This document shows positions 1 to 14,500 of a stretch of 64,000 nt of DNA, piece by piece. A program made the position numbers and the translations under genes. This DNA comes from Struthio camelus. Its lineage: Eukaryota; Chordata; Aves; Struthioniformes; Struthionidae. Below the pieces are notes generated by a model. That model was not told the origin of the DNA. It ran no database searches and worked only from the letters and a program-made list of their open reading frames with translations. The stretch spans positions 6,006,001 through 6,070,000 of the forward strand of contig NC_090967.1 of the NCBI RefSeq assembly GCF_040807025.1, given 5' to 3'. Every line of letters begins with the position of its first letter. The first letter of the stretch is position 1.

Positions 1-177
1 GAAAATGTTACTGAAGGAAAAATTTACATGGTGTGGTTTGTCCATGTCTTAAATTTTGAGTTTTATTTCTTAAAATAACACAACCGTTCATACAGTATTA
101 ATAACTTCTGGGCAGACAGCTTATGCATATATTTTTCTGCTTATAACTTTGTGCATCTCTCTCAGACTCCTTTTCAG

Positions 178-303
178 TCGACTGGATTGGATACAAGCAG
201 AACAACTCGGCATCACGGTCTGGTGGACAGAGTATATCGTGACAGAAATCGTCTTGGGTCTCCTCATCGACGTCCTCTCTCTGTGGACAAACATGGAAGA
301 CAA
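178..303 (+). CDS. CRTC1: CRTC1 visible exon 1
   Basis: 42 codons, phase 0 at both ends, after a TTTTCAG acceptor. Encodes [14 protein letters not shown], then [17 protein letters not shown] and LSVDKHGRQ, the conserved CRTC segment ahead of the first SIK site. The 3' end is set at CAA before ATATCC, an AT-AC donor. A competing GT donor at 314 would add Ile-Ser-Phe. Confidence 0.85.
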
Positions 304-3300
304 ATATCCTTTGGTTTATGAGGTGGCAGTAAAAACTTACCTTTTCTGCATTACGGTTTTCAGTTTTTGCAGGGCGTTTCCTCCTCCCATTCTTACCTGT
401 CGGAGATGCTTCCCATCTCTGTACAGTTAATGTCATCTACTCTTTCTGAACTGTGATCCAGTCTATAAATATCTACTATTCTGTAAAGTAAGCATTTACC
501 TTTCTCTATGTCAGTTTCTTCAGCTCCAAGTGGGGATAATGATACACGTGAAGCTGAGAGGGATTGAGATCCTTTGATGAAAAATGTAAGGCAGTATTGA
601 TGAAAACTGAATTTCCCTTCAGAACTGAGTAAATCCAAAGCAGAAGAATTCTTTGCAGTTCATTGTGCATTTTATTACAGCTTGATTCATCAGTTTAGCA
701 TCTGCCAAGCTCTATTCTTCCTGCCATTTGTGAAAATGAATTAGCTTATTATTGCTGACGGGCTTAAAATGTGCCACAATAAAACTGGGCTGATGAGGCT
801 AAAGGGAATGCTTAAGTGGGAGAGTGGAGAGATGACAGCTTCTCAGGAGGAAAGAGGTACTCCAAAGCTGGAAATGAGGTTGGTCATCCTGTTGCTCAGA
901 CGTTGTGACTAGCCAGATAAATGTGGTGTTATATGCTCTTTTTAGGGGTTGTTTACCTTCAGAACGTGAGATCAGGAAAACCAACCTGGGAACTGGCCAA
1001 GAACCAAGCCTGAGATGTTGTGAGGAGTCCTTGTTTCTTAAGGTGGCTTCTTTTGGTGTAGAAGTCAAAAGCTTGTCTCTGTGTTGTCAGGCCTGATGTT
1101 TTAAATGGTACCCTTTCATTCTACATCAGCTGTGAAGCATGTAGATTTTGATTTGAATATCCTGTTAAAATCAATATGCTTTCCATAGGGAATCTGCTTT
1201 GCCTTTCTCTTTTGAGCTTAGTGGCTCTGACAAGGTAATTTGAATTATTTCTCAGGAAAAGATTTCAAGTAGGCTGGTTACTTAAGTGAGAAAGTGGTGT
1301 TCTTCCCCTTAACTAATTGAATCACGTAGACAGTTGTCCATATGGCACTGTGTATCTGTCACCTCCATCAGATACAAGCTGGAGAAGGTTAGTAGCATAA
1401 TTGTGTGTGCGTTAGTATTCGGTCTGCACTCCCTGATACTGTGATAACATCTTCACGTGCAAAAAAGGCCTTTAATGTTCTTCATTAATGTTCTTCATAG
1501 TTGGTCATCTGAATTGCCGTGACTTACTGAATTTAGAGCTTGATTTTTTTTTTTGTGTTGTTTTTTATTGCTTTTATTATGCTTATTCTTTTAGATGACC
1601 GGCTTTTAAGCTTAAGGTGTGTCAGCTAATGTGATCTTTGTGGAGGTAAATCTTGCCAGATGTGTTCTAAGGCATACCTTAAAATTGTTGAATTATAAAA
1701 ACTTGGGTTCTTCTCGCTATACGGAAGCAGGCATTGAGTTGCCTAAGTGATGGCCAACAGTCACAGGTTTAAGGACAATTCATCATGTGAGAGTTGCGTT
1801 GGCCATGGAGACACCTGTGGTTCCTGGTTCCACAACGAATGCGTATCCCCGAAGCAGTCATTTTCCCTCCCTATAAAATAGAGATGCTTTCTCTTAAAGG
1901 CTAGTAAAACCACAGTAGTATATATAAATGGCTTTTGACTTAAAAATTGTATTATTTGGTCATGTACAATCTTAAAACATATTAAATGATTTTCAAACTA
2001 TGGCAAACAATTCCTCCTGTGTTCTTCTAAGTTCTGTTATTGAAACAGTTACTCCTCAAACTTGAGCTAACTTGTTCTGTGAGTTGATTGTTTCATAAAG
2101 AAACTGTGCCTGGTGCATATCATAGATAGATTTTATTTTTATTTGTTTAATGCTGAGTAAATGCAGTTTTTCCTAAGTTGTTTACCTTTGTCTGAGATTA
2201 AGCATTCTTTAACTTAGAGAAATCGACAGTAAAAATATGTTTTTTGCCTTCCTCTCAGGACGAATTCTGATTCTGCCCTGCACCAGAGTACTATGACTCC
2301 AGCTCAACAAGAGTCGTTTTCGGGGGGGTCACAAGACATGCAGCAGAAAAGAGGTAAGCAGACAAAAACAGTGAAAATATTTGTAACATGCAAATAATTC
2401 TATTTGGATTATATGTACGTGTATCGATACTTGTCTCTTTCTATGTGCACATGTAAGCATAAAATTGTCTAGATTCAGTTGCACAGGAATTAGGACAAAG
2501 GACCGCATTTTCTCTTGTAGATACTGCAGTCCAGAAGTTTTTATAAAGCTAAGGCAGAGCATATCTTGTACCCCATATCCTGTCATTCTAAGGCCTTGCC
2601 CAGTGAGAAAGAGTAATGTGGGCTTGATGGGATCCTGGTGGGTTCCTTTTGGGGGTTCTAGAGGTTTCCAGTCTGTAGTAACTTCTAGGCAAGTATAGAG
2701 ACACTGTGGGTCTGTGAACAGCTGTCAGCAGGTAACAGGTGGATACTGTATGCAGCAGTGAGGTGTTTCTTTCCCTACATATGGCTCATGTAGTTTTAGG
2801 TGTTAATTTATGCTCCAGGCCCTCAAAAATATCAGTGACTCTAATGGACAGAATTGCTCTAATAGATGTTTCTTTTGGATATTGGTATTAATTTGTCAGT
2901 TTTAGTCTAATGACAGGACAAATTCCACATTGGCAGTTTCATTAAATATTAACTATCAGAAATTAAATTCTGGAAATTGATTCTGCACTGAAATATTTAG
3001 GACTGCTGAATTTTACTTCTGGTAACCTAGTCTGACATATACCTGACTTTCCATCTGAGACCAGTGCTTGGAGATGCGGAAATGTAAATCTGTCCCAAAA
3101 TTTACCTTGAGATTCTTCGTATTTACTTGTGATTCTTCATATGCAGTTCCTCAACTGGAAGAATTGACTGCACTGATATAACTTAAATCTCGTAGTGGAT
3201 GCACACTTAAGACTGGAACGAAAGTCAAATTATCTTGGTCTTGTTAACTGGTGACCTCTTTTGTTGGGGTGGCTTTCAGAATTTCCATTTTGTAAATTAG

Positions 3301-5502
3301 CTGTCGTGAGCTAGCCTCTTGCATAAACATTGTGTCAAGCAGCAAAAGTAATGGGACATAATTAAGGTACAATATCATACAGTAGCAAGATTCATCTAGT
3401 TTTTATGGGATTCACGTCATCAGTGAGAATATCCTCAGAGGCAAAGATTGCAAACAGTGCTTTTTGAAGCGCAGCCCTCAGGCACTAACAGTTTTGGTGC
3501 CCTCTGCTGGCCCTTGTTTCTGCCGTCAGTTCAAGAAATGTTTTAAAAGCTCCTAAATCTGGGTAGAGAAATTTAATCCTTAAATGTCTACTCAGTGATA
3601 GATGAACACACAGCAGCACAGTACACGTGCACTGTGTTGCAACTGTAGTGTTATGTATTCCTTATAATACTTCTAGAACAGTATAACATTGAGTAGAGAT
3701 CATCCTAAGCAGTATTACATAAATATGGATTTGATAATAGGAATTACTTAAGGTTATTTGTAACGGTTACATACCTAAAATGAAAATGTCTTTTTGAAAA
3801 GCTTAGTATTATGACCTGATTTCTTTTGTACTCACTTCTTTTAGTTTTATTATTGACTGTCCCTGGAATGGAGGAAACCACCTCTGAGGCAGACAAAACG
3901 CTCTCTAAGCAAGGATGGGACACTAAAAAGGTAGAAATCTCATATTTCAAAGTGTAGAGATCTTATTTTCCAAACATGCTTGAGTAGACAAATGTTCTAA
4001 ATATTGCTAACCAAAACAAACTACCTGCCAGGATTAGAGATTAAGTTCTATATTTAGCAACAAATCACTTGCACATAAACAGCCTTTCTGATCTAACGTT
4101 ATATGTGCATGCATAAAGCAGCACTGACAGTACATCTCTTCTGAAGAGCTCCATAGAACTGTTCTGTAGAAGAGGTGTTCTTCTGTACAAATAAATTAAA
4201 TAAACTTACTGATTAAAATTTATCCTAAACATTAATTTCTAGCAATATTCTTGCCTTTAAAAATACCTTTTCTCTATTTTAGACAGGTTCATCAAGACCT
4301 AAATCATGTGAAGTTCCGGGAATCAAGTAAGTTTTGAGCTGCTTGTTTTTGTAAAGAGCATTGAGATCGTTAAGAAAGTATGTTGTAGATTGAAAGTCTT
4401 CTTGCTTTTGAATTTTCTGAAAAGCCCTTGGACTATATAACTCTGTAATAGCTACGGGACAAACCAGAATGACTAAGACCAGAATGACCAGAAGGACTAA
4501 GAGTCCTTTTGGCTATTAGGTCTCTAAACTGATTTATCAAAATACGATATAAAATTTTATATATGGCACCTCCCTTTTAAAAATGATTTTAAAAGGATCT
4601 ATCCAGGCTAAAATTTAAAATTGACTTTGTATCTTTTTTTTTCTCTCTCCCCTATTTAGCATCTTTCCATCAGCTGACCAAGAAAACACTACAACGCTGA
4701 TTCCTGCTACGCATAACACGGGTGGCTCCCTGCCAGACCTGACAAACATCCATTTCCCTTCCCCTCTCCCAACACCATTAGATCCTGAGGAGTCCACGTT
4801 CCCAGCCCTGAGTAGCTCCAATAGTACTGGAAATCTTGCTGCCAATCTGACTCACTTGGGCATCAGCACTGCCAATCAGGGTAAGACCATAACTCTGAGA
4901 GATTTTTACAGGTTGTCCATAACATGTCACTTGTCTTAAATTATGGAAGTTGTGTTGCTGAATATTATTGTTTCGTCTAAGAGGTGATTGTATCTCACTG
5001 TTGATTGACCTTTCTGTTTAAACGAATTTATTAAGCTGTTTCTGTATGAAGAAGTGAGAAAACAATAATTAGGTAAACGCCTTACAAATTGTTTTTCAAT
5101 TTTCTTATGTTCTTGACGCCCAAATTTCAGTTTGAGGATTCTTTCGATGGTATTACGTTATTTGCTTTACCTGAACCAAATTTTATCTTTTGGGCAATCA
5201 AAATGAAAAAAAGCCTTTGCAAGGTGTGTTAGTGTAAAGCTCTTGTAAATGACACTGGTGAAAACATCCTGAATGCTTCAGACTACATAACATAGCGGAG
5301 CTTTGGGAAATGATAGTAAGTGCACACCTTAATATCTAAAAACTTTCACTGTAGTGCCTTTGGGTAGAAATTATTGCCACCTTAGCTGTATGCACTGTAG
5401 TCTTTGTTGCAAGTTCTTGTCAAGTGCTGTTTAACTGTTCAGCATGGTGAGCCTGAGGATTTTTTGGGGCTTTGAACTTTGCTGCAATACTGATAATTTA
5501 AA

Positions 5503-5534
<32 letters not shown>

Positions 5535-8500
5535 AGAAAAGTTTGCCATGCTGTCAGTTCATCATCTAATCAGTATGAATATTATAATTTTGGGACTTTA
5601 TAGGCCAATATACTAAACTGGGGATTGTTAGTTTTGTAATAGATTCACTGGATCATATTGGAGAATAGTTGTGAAGAGGATTGGATTTTTTTGTCAGTGA
5701 CAAGCACAGGCAGTTAGCTCATAAAATAGAAATGAGGTGTTGTATCCAACAATGCGAGCATATGCAGGACTTCCTTACCCACTTAAAAATCCTCTCACAT
5801 ATTGGCGAAAGGATATAATTCTAATCAGGTTAATGTAGTGTTACAACTAAGCAGTGATACTTAATGAAGCAAGAATGTGGCTTACCCATTTTAGTGCTGA
5901 GTAAATCAAAAACTTTCAGCATCTTTTAACAAATTTTCTGGTCCCAAAACAGGCTACCTCTCTGTCACTTTACACAGACACTTTTGGAGATGGGCCTTCA
6001 TACAGGTAGACCTTAGCAAGTCTGTATTAAGAGAGCTAGTGTATGTTTAAAAAGAAACAAATTATTTTCATGGAAGTTAGGCCAGATTTATTTGCTGAAG
6101 TTTTTGCACTGCCCTTATTTAGCAAAATAAATGTTATAAAACCAAACCAGTAAGTATATAATTGCTTTGAAGACATTTTCTGATCTATCAAAGAATCTTA
6201 GAAATTACAAATGAAAAAGATATTTGCTGATGACTTTTGCTGCTTCTTTTTGGAAACTAGTCCATAATTTAATCAATAGCATAGGCTGTATTTGGCTTTT
6301 TTTCCCCCCGATCTTCCCAAACCTTCCTTTCGTTATTTTGTCTTCTCTTTAGCAAAAAACATAAGTGCTTTTGAATCTTTTGCAAGAGCTACATGCACTG
6401 TACAGACGTACCCTAAGCACCCCAAGAAAAGGTGGGGAAAAGCACCTGTCAGGTTTCAAAGAACTGCCAAAACCGTAGACTACGTGTTTGTGCATTTGAG
6501 TTTGTTGGTTCACTGACACGTTCCATGAGACGGTGTTGATTTTTGAAAACGTTCTACGGGAAACCAGGCAGGATTCATAATCTGCTCAATTTTAGCCAGT
6601 TTGCCTGCTGGCTCCTTGGCAGCCTGGACTTCCTGGCTCTTTGGCAGCCTGCCTGGAAGCCTTGAACAGTTGCCAAGTGCCTAGGAGCTCCCAGGCTCTT
6701 GTGAATCCCTCCTTTCTGGCAGCTCTAGAAGAAGAGCTCACTAGCTGGATTGTCCTGAAACCATTTTCCAGGGTCTCTCAGTTCTCTAGGGGGAAGCAGA
6801 AAATAGGAAATATTTTTATGGTAGATTTCAAAACTTCCGGATTTTGTTTTGAATTCAAACAAAATGACAATACTTTAATTATCTGCCCCAAGAAATTTTA
6901 CTGTGCTGTGATATCTTCTGCTGATGAACTCCTGTTGGATGATCCTGTTGGGTCCCCAAACACGAGCTCCATCTTATCAGAAACTTCCCTTGCTCTGAGA
7001 AGGGTCTCAGACTCTTTCTTTGGCTTTTCTTACTTATATCCTGGGTGATACTTATCCTCCTGTTCCACTTTGGAATAGAACCTTTACCTCTCCCAAAGGC
7101 AGTCCGACACTTAACTGCCAAGTAGCTTAAGGAGATGCTTTTTCAGGTGTTGTGGGCTCTGTGTCTGTGGTTTATCTATGCTGGGGCATATGGTAGTGGA
7201 AACTAGTAGAGACAAATGTTTTAGAATGGCTCCAAGGATTGCTCTTTTGTTGAGCTGTCATAAACGCAGATTTTAAGTGCTTATATGAGTTCTGCTGCCT
7301 CAGTTCCCTTGTTAATTTTAAACATTGTCTGCGCTAGGTCACAGCTCTTTAGAGTGTGAAGGATATTTCCTACCTTCCTGTGCATTGGTATGCTATCAAA
7401 AATGGAGTATTTCCTGTGTAACCAGTTTTTTTCCTCATGTTCCATTACATGAATTTTTTTTTTTTTGGGCTAATGTTGCAGGTGCCCCCCCCCCCCCCCC
7501 CCCCCCGATTAGTCTTGTTACATGATCTGTTATCTTCTTCCTGAAGTTTGAACTCTTAGAAACAAAACGGAGCTGAAGTCTTCCGGGTTCTTTGGCTGTG
7601 TGCAGCCCAAAGAGCGTACAAGAAGTATACCTATGATTCAGGGCCTTAGAGGCAGAGAATATAAAATATCAGAGCTGAAAACCTTCTCAATGTGAGAGAA
7701 TACATCTTTCCTGAAGGCGTTATTATCAGTAGTGGATTATTAAGCGACAATTCCACTTGCTTAGAGAAGCTTCGATTTGATCTGTGCAGACATTATCTAA
7801 CAGTGCAGTTCTGATTTTCCATTTTTGAATGACTTGTACTGCAGACCCACTTTTTGCTCTTCGTACTCTTCCGTTGCACAGCTGCAAATATGTTTCCACG
7901 TACCCCTGAGAAGCTCAGTAGTTCGGAAGCTCATCTGCATATTTCAGTTTCAAGTCCGTGTCTGTGCCCAGACCTGAACAACCGTGACTGGTTTTGGTCC
8001 AGGATAAACTACAGGGATCTTCCTGTCATGCTGGTGCTCTCCAGCCTGACAAAATGAATTGCAAACTAATTACAAAGCTTCAGCTTAATCGGCCTAGGCA
8101 CATTCAGCACTTTGCATTAAGTGTTTGTAGATTTCAGTCATTTGTTTTTCATAGTTTATGTAATTACCTCTGTATAGGTATCAATAATCTGTTGCTCTGT
8201 TACCATATAAGCTGGTTTATTCCCTACTGACAGGAATGACAACAACACCAGCCCCTTCCCAGCAGCACCGTCAGCCAGCTGTCAGTCCTCTCTCATTGAG
8301 CGCAGACTCAAGACGACCACAGTCACAGCAAATGTCTCCTACGCTTTCCCCTTTGTCACCAATTACTCAGGTAGGAACTTACTCGGAGAACTAAAATTTT
8401 AGACCATAGTGGTTTTTTTTTTTTTTTCCTCCCCTTCCCCTTCTGTCTAGGGAGAAATTAGCTGCAACTTCATCTTTCTTGTTATATAACTTTCTTCTTT

Positions 8501-11500
8501 AAATGTGTTCATTAATTCAGTGTCTGTCTTATTTTATTTTTTTAAAGGACAAAAAAGAAATAGGTTTGTAGAGGACATGGATTTTGCTTTCACTGTTCTA
8601 GAACCTTGGCAAATGTCACTAGGACACTCTGTCTCAAAGTTAGTCTTGAAATTTGGAAGACATTTCTTTGAGCTTCTCCCATGAGTTACAGAAGTGCTGA
8701 AGTTGTTTTCATATGTCTGATTTCTTGCCTGACTGGGTTGTCAACTCCTGGTCCATTCAGCTGGGCTTTTAGATGGAGTGTTTGTTTATAGGGCACTGAA
8801 AGTGATACCAAGTCCCCTGAAACGTGTTCTTGACTGTTTAAACGTTTTTAAATGCATTTTGTTTATTTACTTGAAAAATACTTATATATTTTAAATGCAA
8901 GGTAGGATAAGTTTCAGATTTGCTTAGTACTGTTTACCTGATAATGAAGCTTCTAGATGCCTGAAAATTAAGGGGAATTATCTGCCAGTATGCATAATTT
9001 TGTTTCTTCTCTTTAAGGCCGTGGCTATGGATGCATTGTCTCTGGAACAGCAGCTTCCCCCATATCCATTTTTTACCCAGACAACTTCGCAGCAGCAGCA
9101 GCAGACCCAGGTGGCAAGTACCCTGCCTCAGAATACTCCTTTAATGCAGACCTCTGGTTTACAGCGAGGAACACAACTTCCCCCACTCTCCGTCACGGTA
9201 CCTTCTACCATCCCGCAGTCACCTCCGGGTAGCCAGAGCCAACAGTCAATGGGAATAGATATCAACTCGGTAAGCTTTGGTGCAGCTGAGGATGATAGGG
9301 TCTTCGTTCAGAAAACGTGGTAGTGTACAGCGTAGTATCAGAGTTCAAACTGGACAGCCCTTTTAATACTTGTAGGCAGAGTCTGCAGTAGGTTTAAAAT
9401 GGATTTGATTGAATCAATCTTTAAGTGTTTTAAAGATAAAATTTGATTTTAGTATGCTCTGAGGGTGGCCATAGTTAGTTTCAAAATGTGCCCCTTATGA
9501 CCCCCATATGTTTGATTAGGCTAGCTTGTGTCTTGGATAGCAGCACTTTTTTCATACCTTGCTGCTACTGTTGCACAGATATATTTTCAGGGTGTTAAAA
9601 GTAACGTACTCCCAACACATTGCATGTTATGTGTAGAGCGCTATAGACTCGAGATAAGGAGTTAACAGAACTTTGAGAAGGAAACCTGCTAAGAAACATT
9701 TTCGAAAAGCTGGAGAAACGCAGACACAGGATATACTTTCTATATTTAGAACACTTCCGTTTTAAGGAATTTTGTAGCATACGTTATTATCCTCAGAAGC
9801 TGGATTTGTGGTGCCTGCTTTCAGATCCCCATAAGGAATGGAGTTGTAATCCATATTGTGATGATTTACGGACAGATTTCTTTTTCTTGCTTGTTTTACT
9901 CTGGTCTGTTGTGAATTGTTCTGTCTTTTTCCGCATATGAAAATCCAAAGCGCAGAGCAGGAACAGGATAACAGGCTAGCTAGGGAGGAAGTTCACGGCT
10001 CGTTCTCTGGGCATTCTGCTCGGCTCTAAAGGATCTTGGTTGTCTGACCTGTTGTGTCTTCCTGGCAGCATTGTAGTGAGAGTAACTGGTTTGGTAATGA
10101 GAAGAATTCATTCTCTATTGATCTAGCATTGGATCATGAATTTCATTTGGGGTTGAGATTTTAAGTTTGTGCTTCTTGAAAGAAGCTGCTTCCCTTTCAG
10201 GATTAGAAGGGAAAGAGGATGGACAAATCCGTCAGTGGAAAGGATCCTGACCCATTCAAATGTTTCTGAATACTTTGACTCAAATAGTTAACAATAGTTA
10301 CCAATAGAGATTATTCTGATTTTCATCCTTTGCTTTCTGTGTTGCTTTCCTCATCCTAAACTTCTTTGTGACCTTAACTTTCAAGGTCTTCTGCTTATCT
10401 TTTAAAGCAACTGAAATTGTATATAAGTAAACTTAAGTTTAAAAATAGATTTTTCAAAAACCCTTTTGAGCTGTGGTACAGTCTCACTGACAGCTTTTAC
10501 ACAGCTTTTTAAAAGTGATATTGAAATTCATTTTACTGTAGTTTGGATGTCTGTTTAAAGGGCAGAAATAGTAATGCATAGTAAAACTTGGTAAGAAATA
10601 TTTTCTTAATATCCACAGAATTTGGTGTCGGAAAGCACTGGATTGCAGGTTTTCTTCAGTCACCTGTTAATTTCTAGAGGCAATGTAACAGGAGGAGCTC
10701 TACTTGCTATTTACATTAATTAGGGTGACATTCTATTCAGATGGCATTAAGATTATTAATTTGTTCAAATCCAAGGTTCTTTGCCAAAAAACAAAGGAAA
10801 ATATTTGAAAATCTCTTCTCAGGAAGACTGAGAACAATGTTAATATAGCTAATATAAACCTACAAAACAGTGTGAACTCTCAGACAATGTCTGTTTCATG
10901 TACCGGGATAAAATGTAACTTTGAGAAACCTTTAAGTTTTTGTGGTTATACACTTGAGTCCGGATAATACACCCAGGCTGTTTAAGACTAGGGAGAGTAA
11001 TAAGGATTTCCTAAGCAAGCTATGCAGAAGTGGAGAGTGTGTGGGTATGGCAGCTGAATTTAAGGTAAATGACATTATTTTCAAGTTATTCCAGATTTGG
11101 AGACTGCTTCTCCATAAATTGTTGGCTGAACAGATTTTTTTTTTTTTCCCCCTCTAATTGAACACAACTGGAAACAATGGGGGAGAAAAACAGATTTCAG
11201 CAGTTTTCCTTGTACAGCAGCACTGCCCTGCTCTTAGATATTCAGTCAGACATGAGACCATGCCACAGTAATATCTTAACTCTTTTTCCTTTTTGCGGCA
11301 TTGTTCACAGTATTAGTGTCTTCATATATATCCAAGAATTGCTGAAGATGATGGTTTCTCCCAGCTTCCTCAAGCTGTACACCAGAAGTGTATAATTTTC
11401 CAACCTTCCATCAATCCCATGGTCTTTAATTCTGTGTTGTTCTGTAGGCTTCACTCCAGCAGTACCGCAGTAATGCTGGATCCCCAGCCAACCAGTCTCC

Positions 11501-14500
11501 CACCTCTCCTGTCTCCAATCAAGGCTTCTCTCCTGGCAGCTCCCCTCAAGTAAGGGACTCTGTGCTTCCACAGGCCTTGCTTCTCGTGTTTGTTTTTAGT
11601 TGAGTCTCTCCATTACTGACCCATAGTTGTCTCACTGTAATTGTATGTGCCTCATGCATTACTGATGTCTCATCTTGTTTGCAGTTTCATTCAGATCCAG
11701 AGTTTTTCAATAGCTGGTGAATTGCCTTTTTATTGATCAAAGCTACTATTTGAACACTGTTAAAATCCAGTTATTTCTTTTGGAAGTACCATGGACAAAA
11801 CCTCCAGGTAGATCCTTTTCAATAGCAGCATTGCTTAGGGGTTGACAAAAACGGTTGGGAGGGTAGGGGGGAGAGAGATAGAAACTAGCTGAGTGCCTCC
11901 TGCAGCAGGATAGCCTCCTGTTGCGCTAAATGCCACTTGTATGACCGAGTGCATTTAAAGCAGGACCTTTTTTGCATGGGAACGTGCACTTTGAAAGAAA
12001 ACACTGCAGCAAATGCTCTTAAAATTAGCAATTGCTATCTTGTGGCTTGGAAGTAACGGGTTAGAAAACATGCTTTCTTGCGTGCTAGCTGTTTTTCCTT
12101 CCTGTGTATGTATATAGTCGTAAATTCATATCCTATATACAAGTCATAATTTGGTGCATATATAAACCTAGGAAGGGGAATTTTTATCTGCCATTTGCAA
12201 GACATTTAAGAAACAGCAAGGTGGTCTTTGGGGGTACCCCTAATGTAAGGGAACTCGATGCATTGTCAGTACAGAAATCTGATGCTGCTAGAATAGATCC
12301 CTATGGCTGCCCTTTTCCTAAATCCCCCCTGTAGTAACAAGGTGCAGGAAATTTTTACGGAGCATCACAACAGAGTTTGAAAATACATTTTCTGTTTCAT
12401 CATTTAATGTTGAAGGCTGTAAGGAGGATCCTATCTAAATAAGTGCTGCCCCTTCATGGTTCCAAAGCAGAAGCTTCGTCTCTCCTTGCCATTAGCCAGA
12501 GACAGGTCACTGGTAAGCTCAGTAATAGATCCGAGTGTCAGGACTGTCTGGATTTTTTTTTTAACCCTTGCTGAATTGCTTCTTAACTTCTTTCTTCTGC
12601 CTGCTTCTGCCGATTCTGCTGTGTTCTGTGTGTGGCTCAAAGAAAACAAGCAAACTTATTTCTCTAGGCTGTCATGTAGAGCAAAACTGTTGCCAGTCCT
12701 GCTGCAAATTCTCAGGTCCAGTTGTCAGTTGGGCAGCACATCTGATTTTGTTCTGGTTTTCTTTCCCCCTTGACTTCTCAATAATTCTTTCTTGATTTTG
12801 TCCACAGGCTTGATGCCACTGGTCAGCCCAAAGTACTGGAGTGCAGCAAGCACTCTCTGGTGGAGTGCAGAGCTGACTGTAATTTTTCCTGTTGGGCCTG
12901 TTTTATCCTCTAGGCCCTTGCTTAGGTTTTGTTCTTTCCAGGCGTGACACTCACGTGTGAAAGGAAGAGGGTGTAGTTATATTATTTATCCTGTTATTGG
13001 TTTGTTACATATCTTCAGATATGGAAAATGTTATAAAATACTTAGAGAAGTTTATAAATAAGCTAATGCTGGGGCTTAGTGTGCAGAACTAGTAGAATGC
13101 ATACCATCTTCTGAAAAGAAACTTTTAAGAAAAAGCCAGATGGAAGCACCGGAAAATAGTTCTTTTTCTGTTAGATTAAAAATGGTACAGCTTTCCTGCC
13201 TCCATCAGTGAGCCAAAAGATAGTAGTGGTGAGAGCTATCTGTGGTGGGGGACCTTTTAAGATTTGTAAATAGGAAGGGTAGAGAGAAGCAATGGGGGAA
13301 GAAAAAAAACAGATGGGAAGAAAAACCTGGGTTATGATTATGGGGGCAGCATCCAGATAGCAAGATCCATTAGACAACAGAATAATCTGTCAAGAGTAAA
13401 AGGAGATTGGTTACACCATCGGAATACACCCGTTCTGGAAGAGTCTGGCACTGGCTGACAAGAGTGGAGTAAAGTAGGTGCGACCGGGTAGGCGTCTTCC
13501 ATTTGCTCCTGTTTCTCTGATTAATTTTAGGTTAAATCGTGTTGCAGCGTATCAATATGATATGAACAACACACGCTAAAAATAGAAATCTGTGGTTTGA
13601 TTTTTTTTATCACGTATGGTTCATTCACCAGAAGTTATTTCTCATCTTTCCGCATCTCCAAATCTATTTACTCTTGTGTTTTAGATGTTTGTTGCTGTTA
13701 TATGAAGGTCTTCCTGTTAAAACATGAATTGAAAAGCTCTGCTTGTAGTTCTCAGCTTTGTGTTTGCATGGCTTTTCATTGACGGTGGCTTGTTTATTAC
13801 TACTTCGCTTTTCTCCTCTAACACCCAGCCTACTGTTCCAATTAGATAGAAAATTGCTTTTTTTAGTAGAATGGCTGAATACTGGAGAATATGGTATGTA
13901 TTTTTAGACTAATAACTTAAGCCAAGGGTTTTGTATTTTTTTCCCTCCTTTCCTCCAGTCACCACATCATTAACCCACGAAGATGTACTGTTGACAAAAC
14001 AGACCTCATCTAGTATTTTGTAGGAGATGGTATTAGCAAGATGTTTTTCCACAGAGTTGTTGATAAATTATTCTAGGACTCCAAAGTGTTGAAGTAATGA
14101 CGTTTCCAGTTGATTTCCTTTGGGAGTGTCAATGCTTACAACTGTAATAACTTCTATACTTTAGAGCGGAGGAAAAAATAGCGGCCTCCGCGCTTTGTTA
14201 AGAGTTATTAATATAGACTTGCACAAAAATAGATTTTGTCCTACTGTTCATTATTTTTCACGTTACCCAACTTTTTAAGATGGGAACAACGCTTAGTGGA
14301 ATACAAAAGTTTTAATTTGTGCCCTACTTTGGAAAAGCTCCTATAAAAACAAAATGGCACAAATTAAAGGAAAAAAAAAATTACCTCGCTTCTGTTTGGA
14401 GCTCTTGAGTGGCAGTGGGGTTTGTATGCTGGTCTAAACTGGCTTCGCTTCACAGCGAGTATGTGACGTCCTGAAGTGCACATTTTTCATTGGGAAGCGT

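Larger units (their letters stand above)
1388..8233 (+). other. CRTC1: CRTC1 introns between visible exons 2 and 7
   Basis: Intron intervals are 1388-2258, 2354-3844, 3931-4282, 4327-4659 and 4881-8233. Mostly AT-rich unique sequence. Visible internal items: a possible MIR-like piece near 1780-1960, an A-run followed by AAAAG units (5500-5541), a degenerate repeat-like block with 25-bp duplication (6470-7050) and a 22-base C-run (7485-7506). No further coding exon is needed or seen. Confidence 0.7.

Noticed and set aside
304..316. GT donor at 314 (TTTG/GTTTAT) as the end of visible CRTC1 exon 1
   Set aside because: In frame, but a poor donor and it inserts Ile-Ser-Phe; the AT-AC borders match the family sequence and have a branch-site match.
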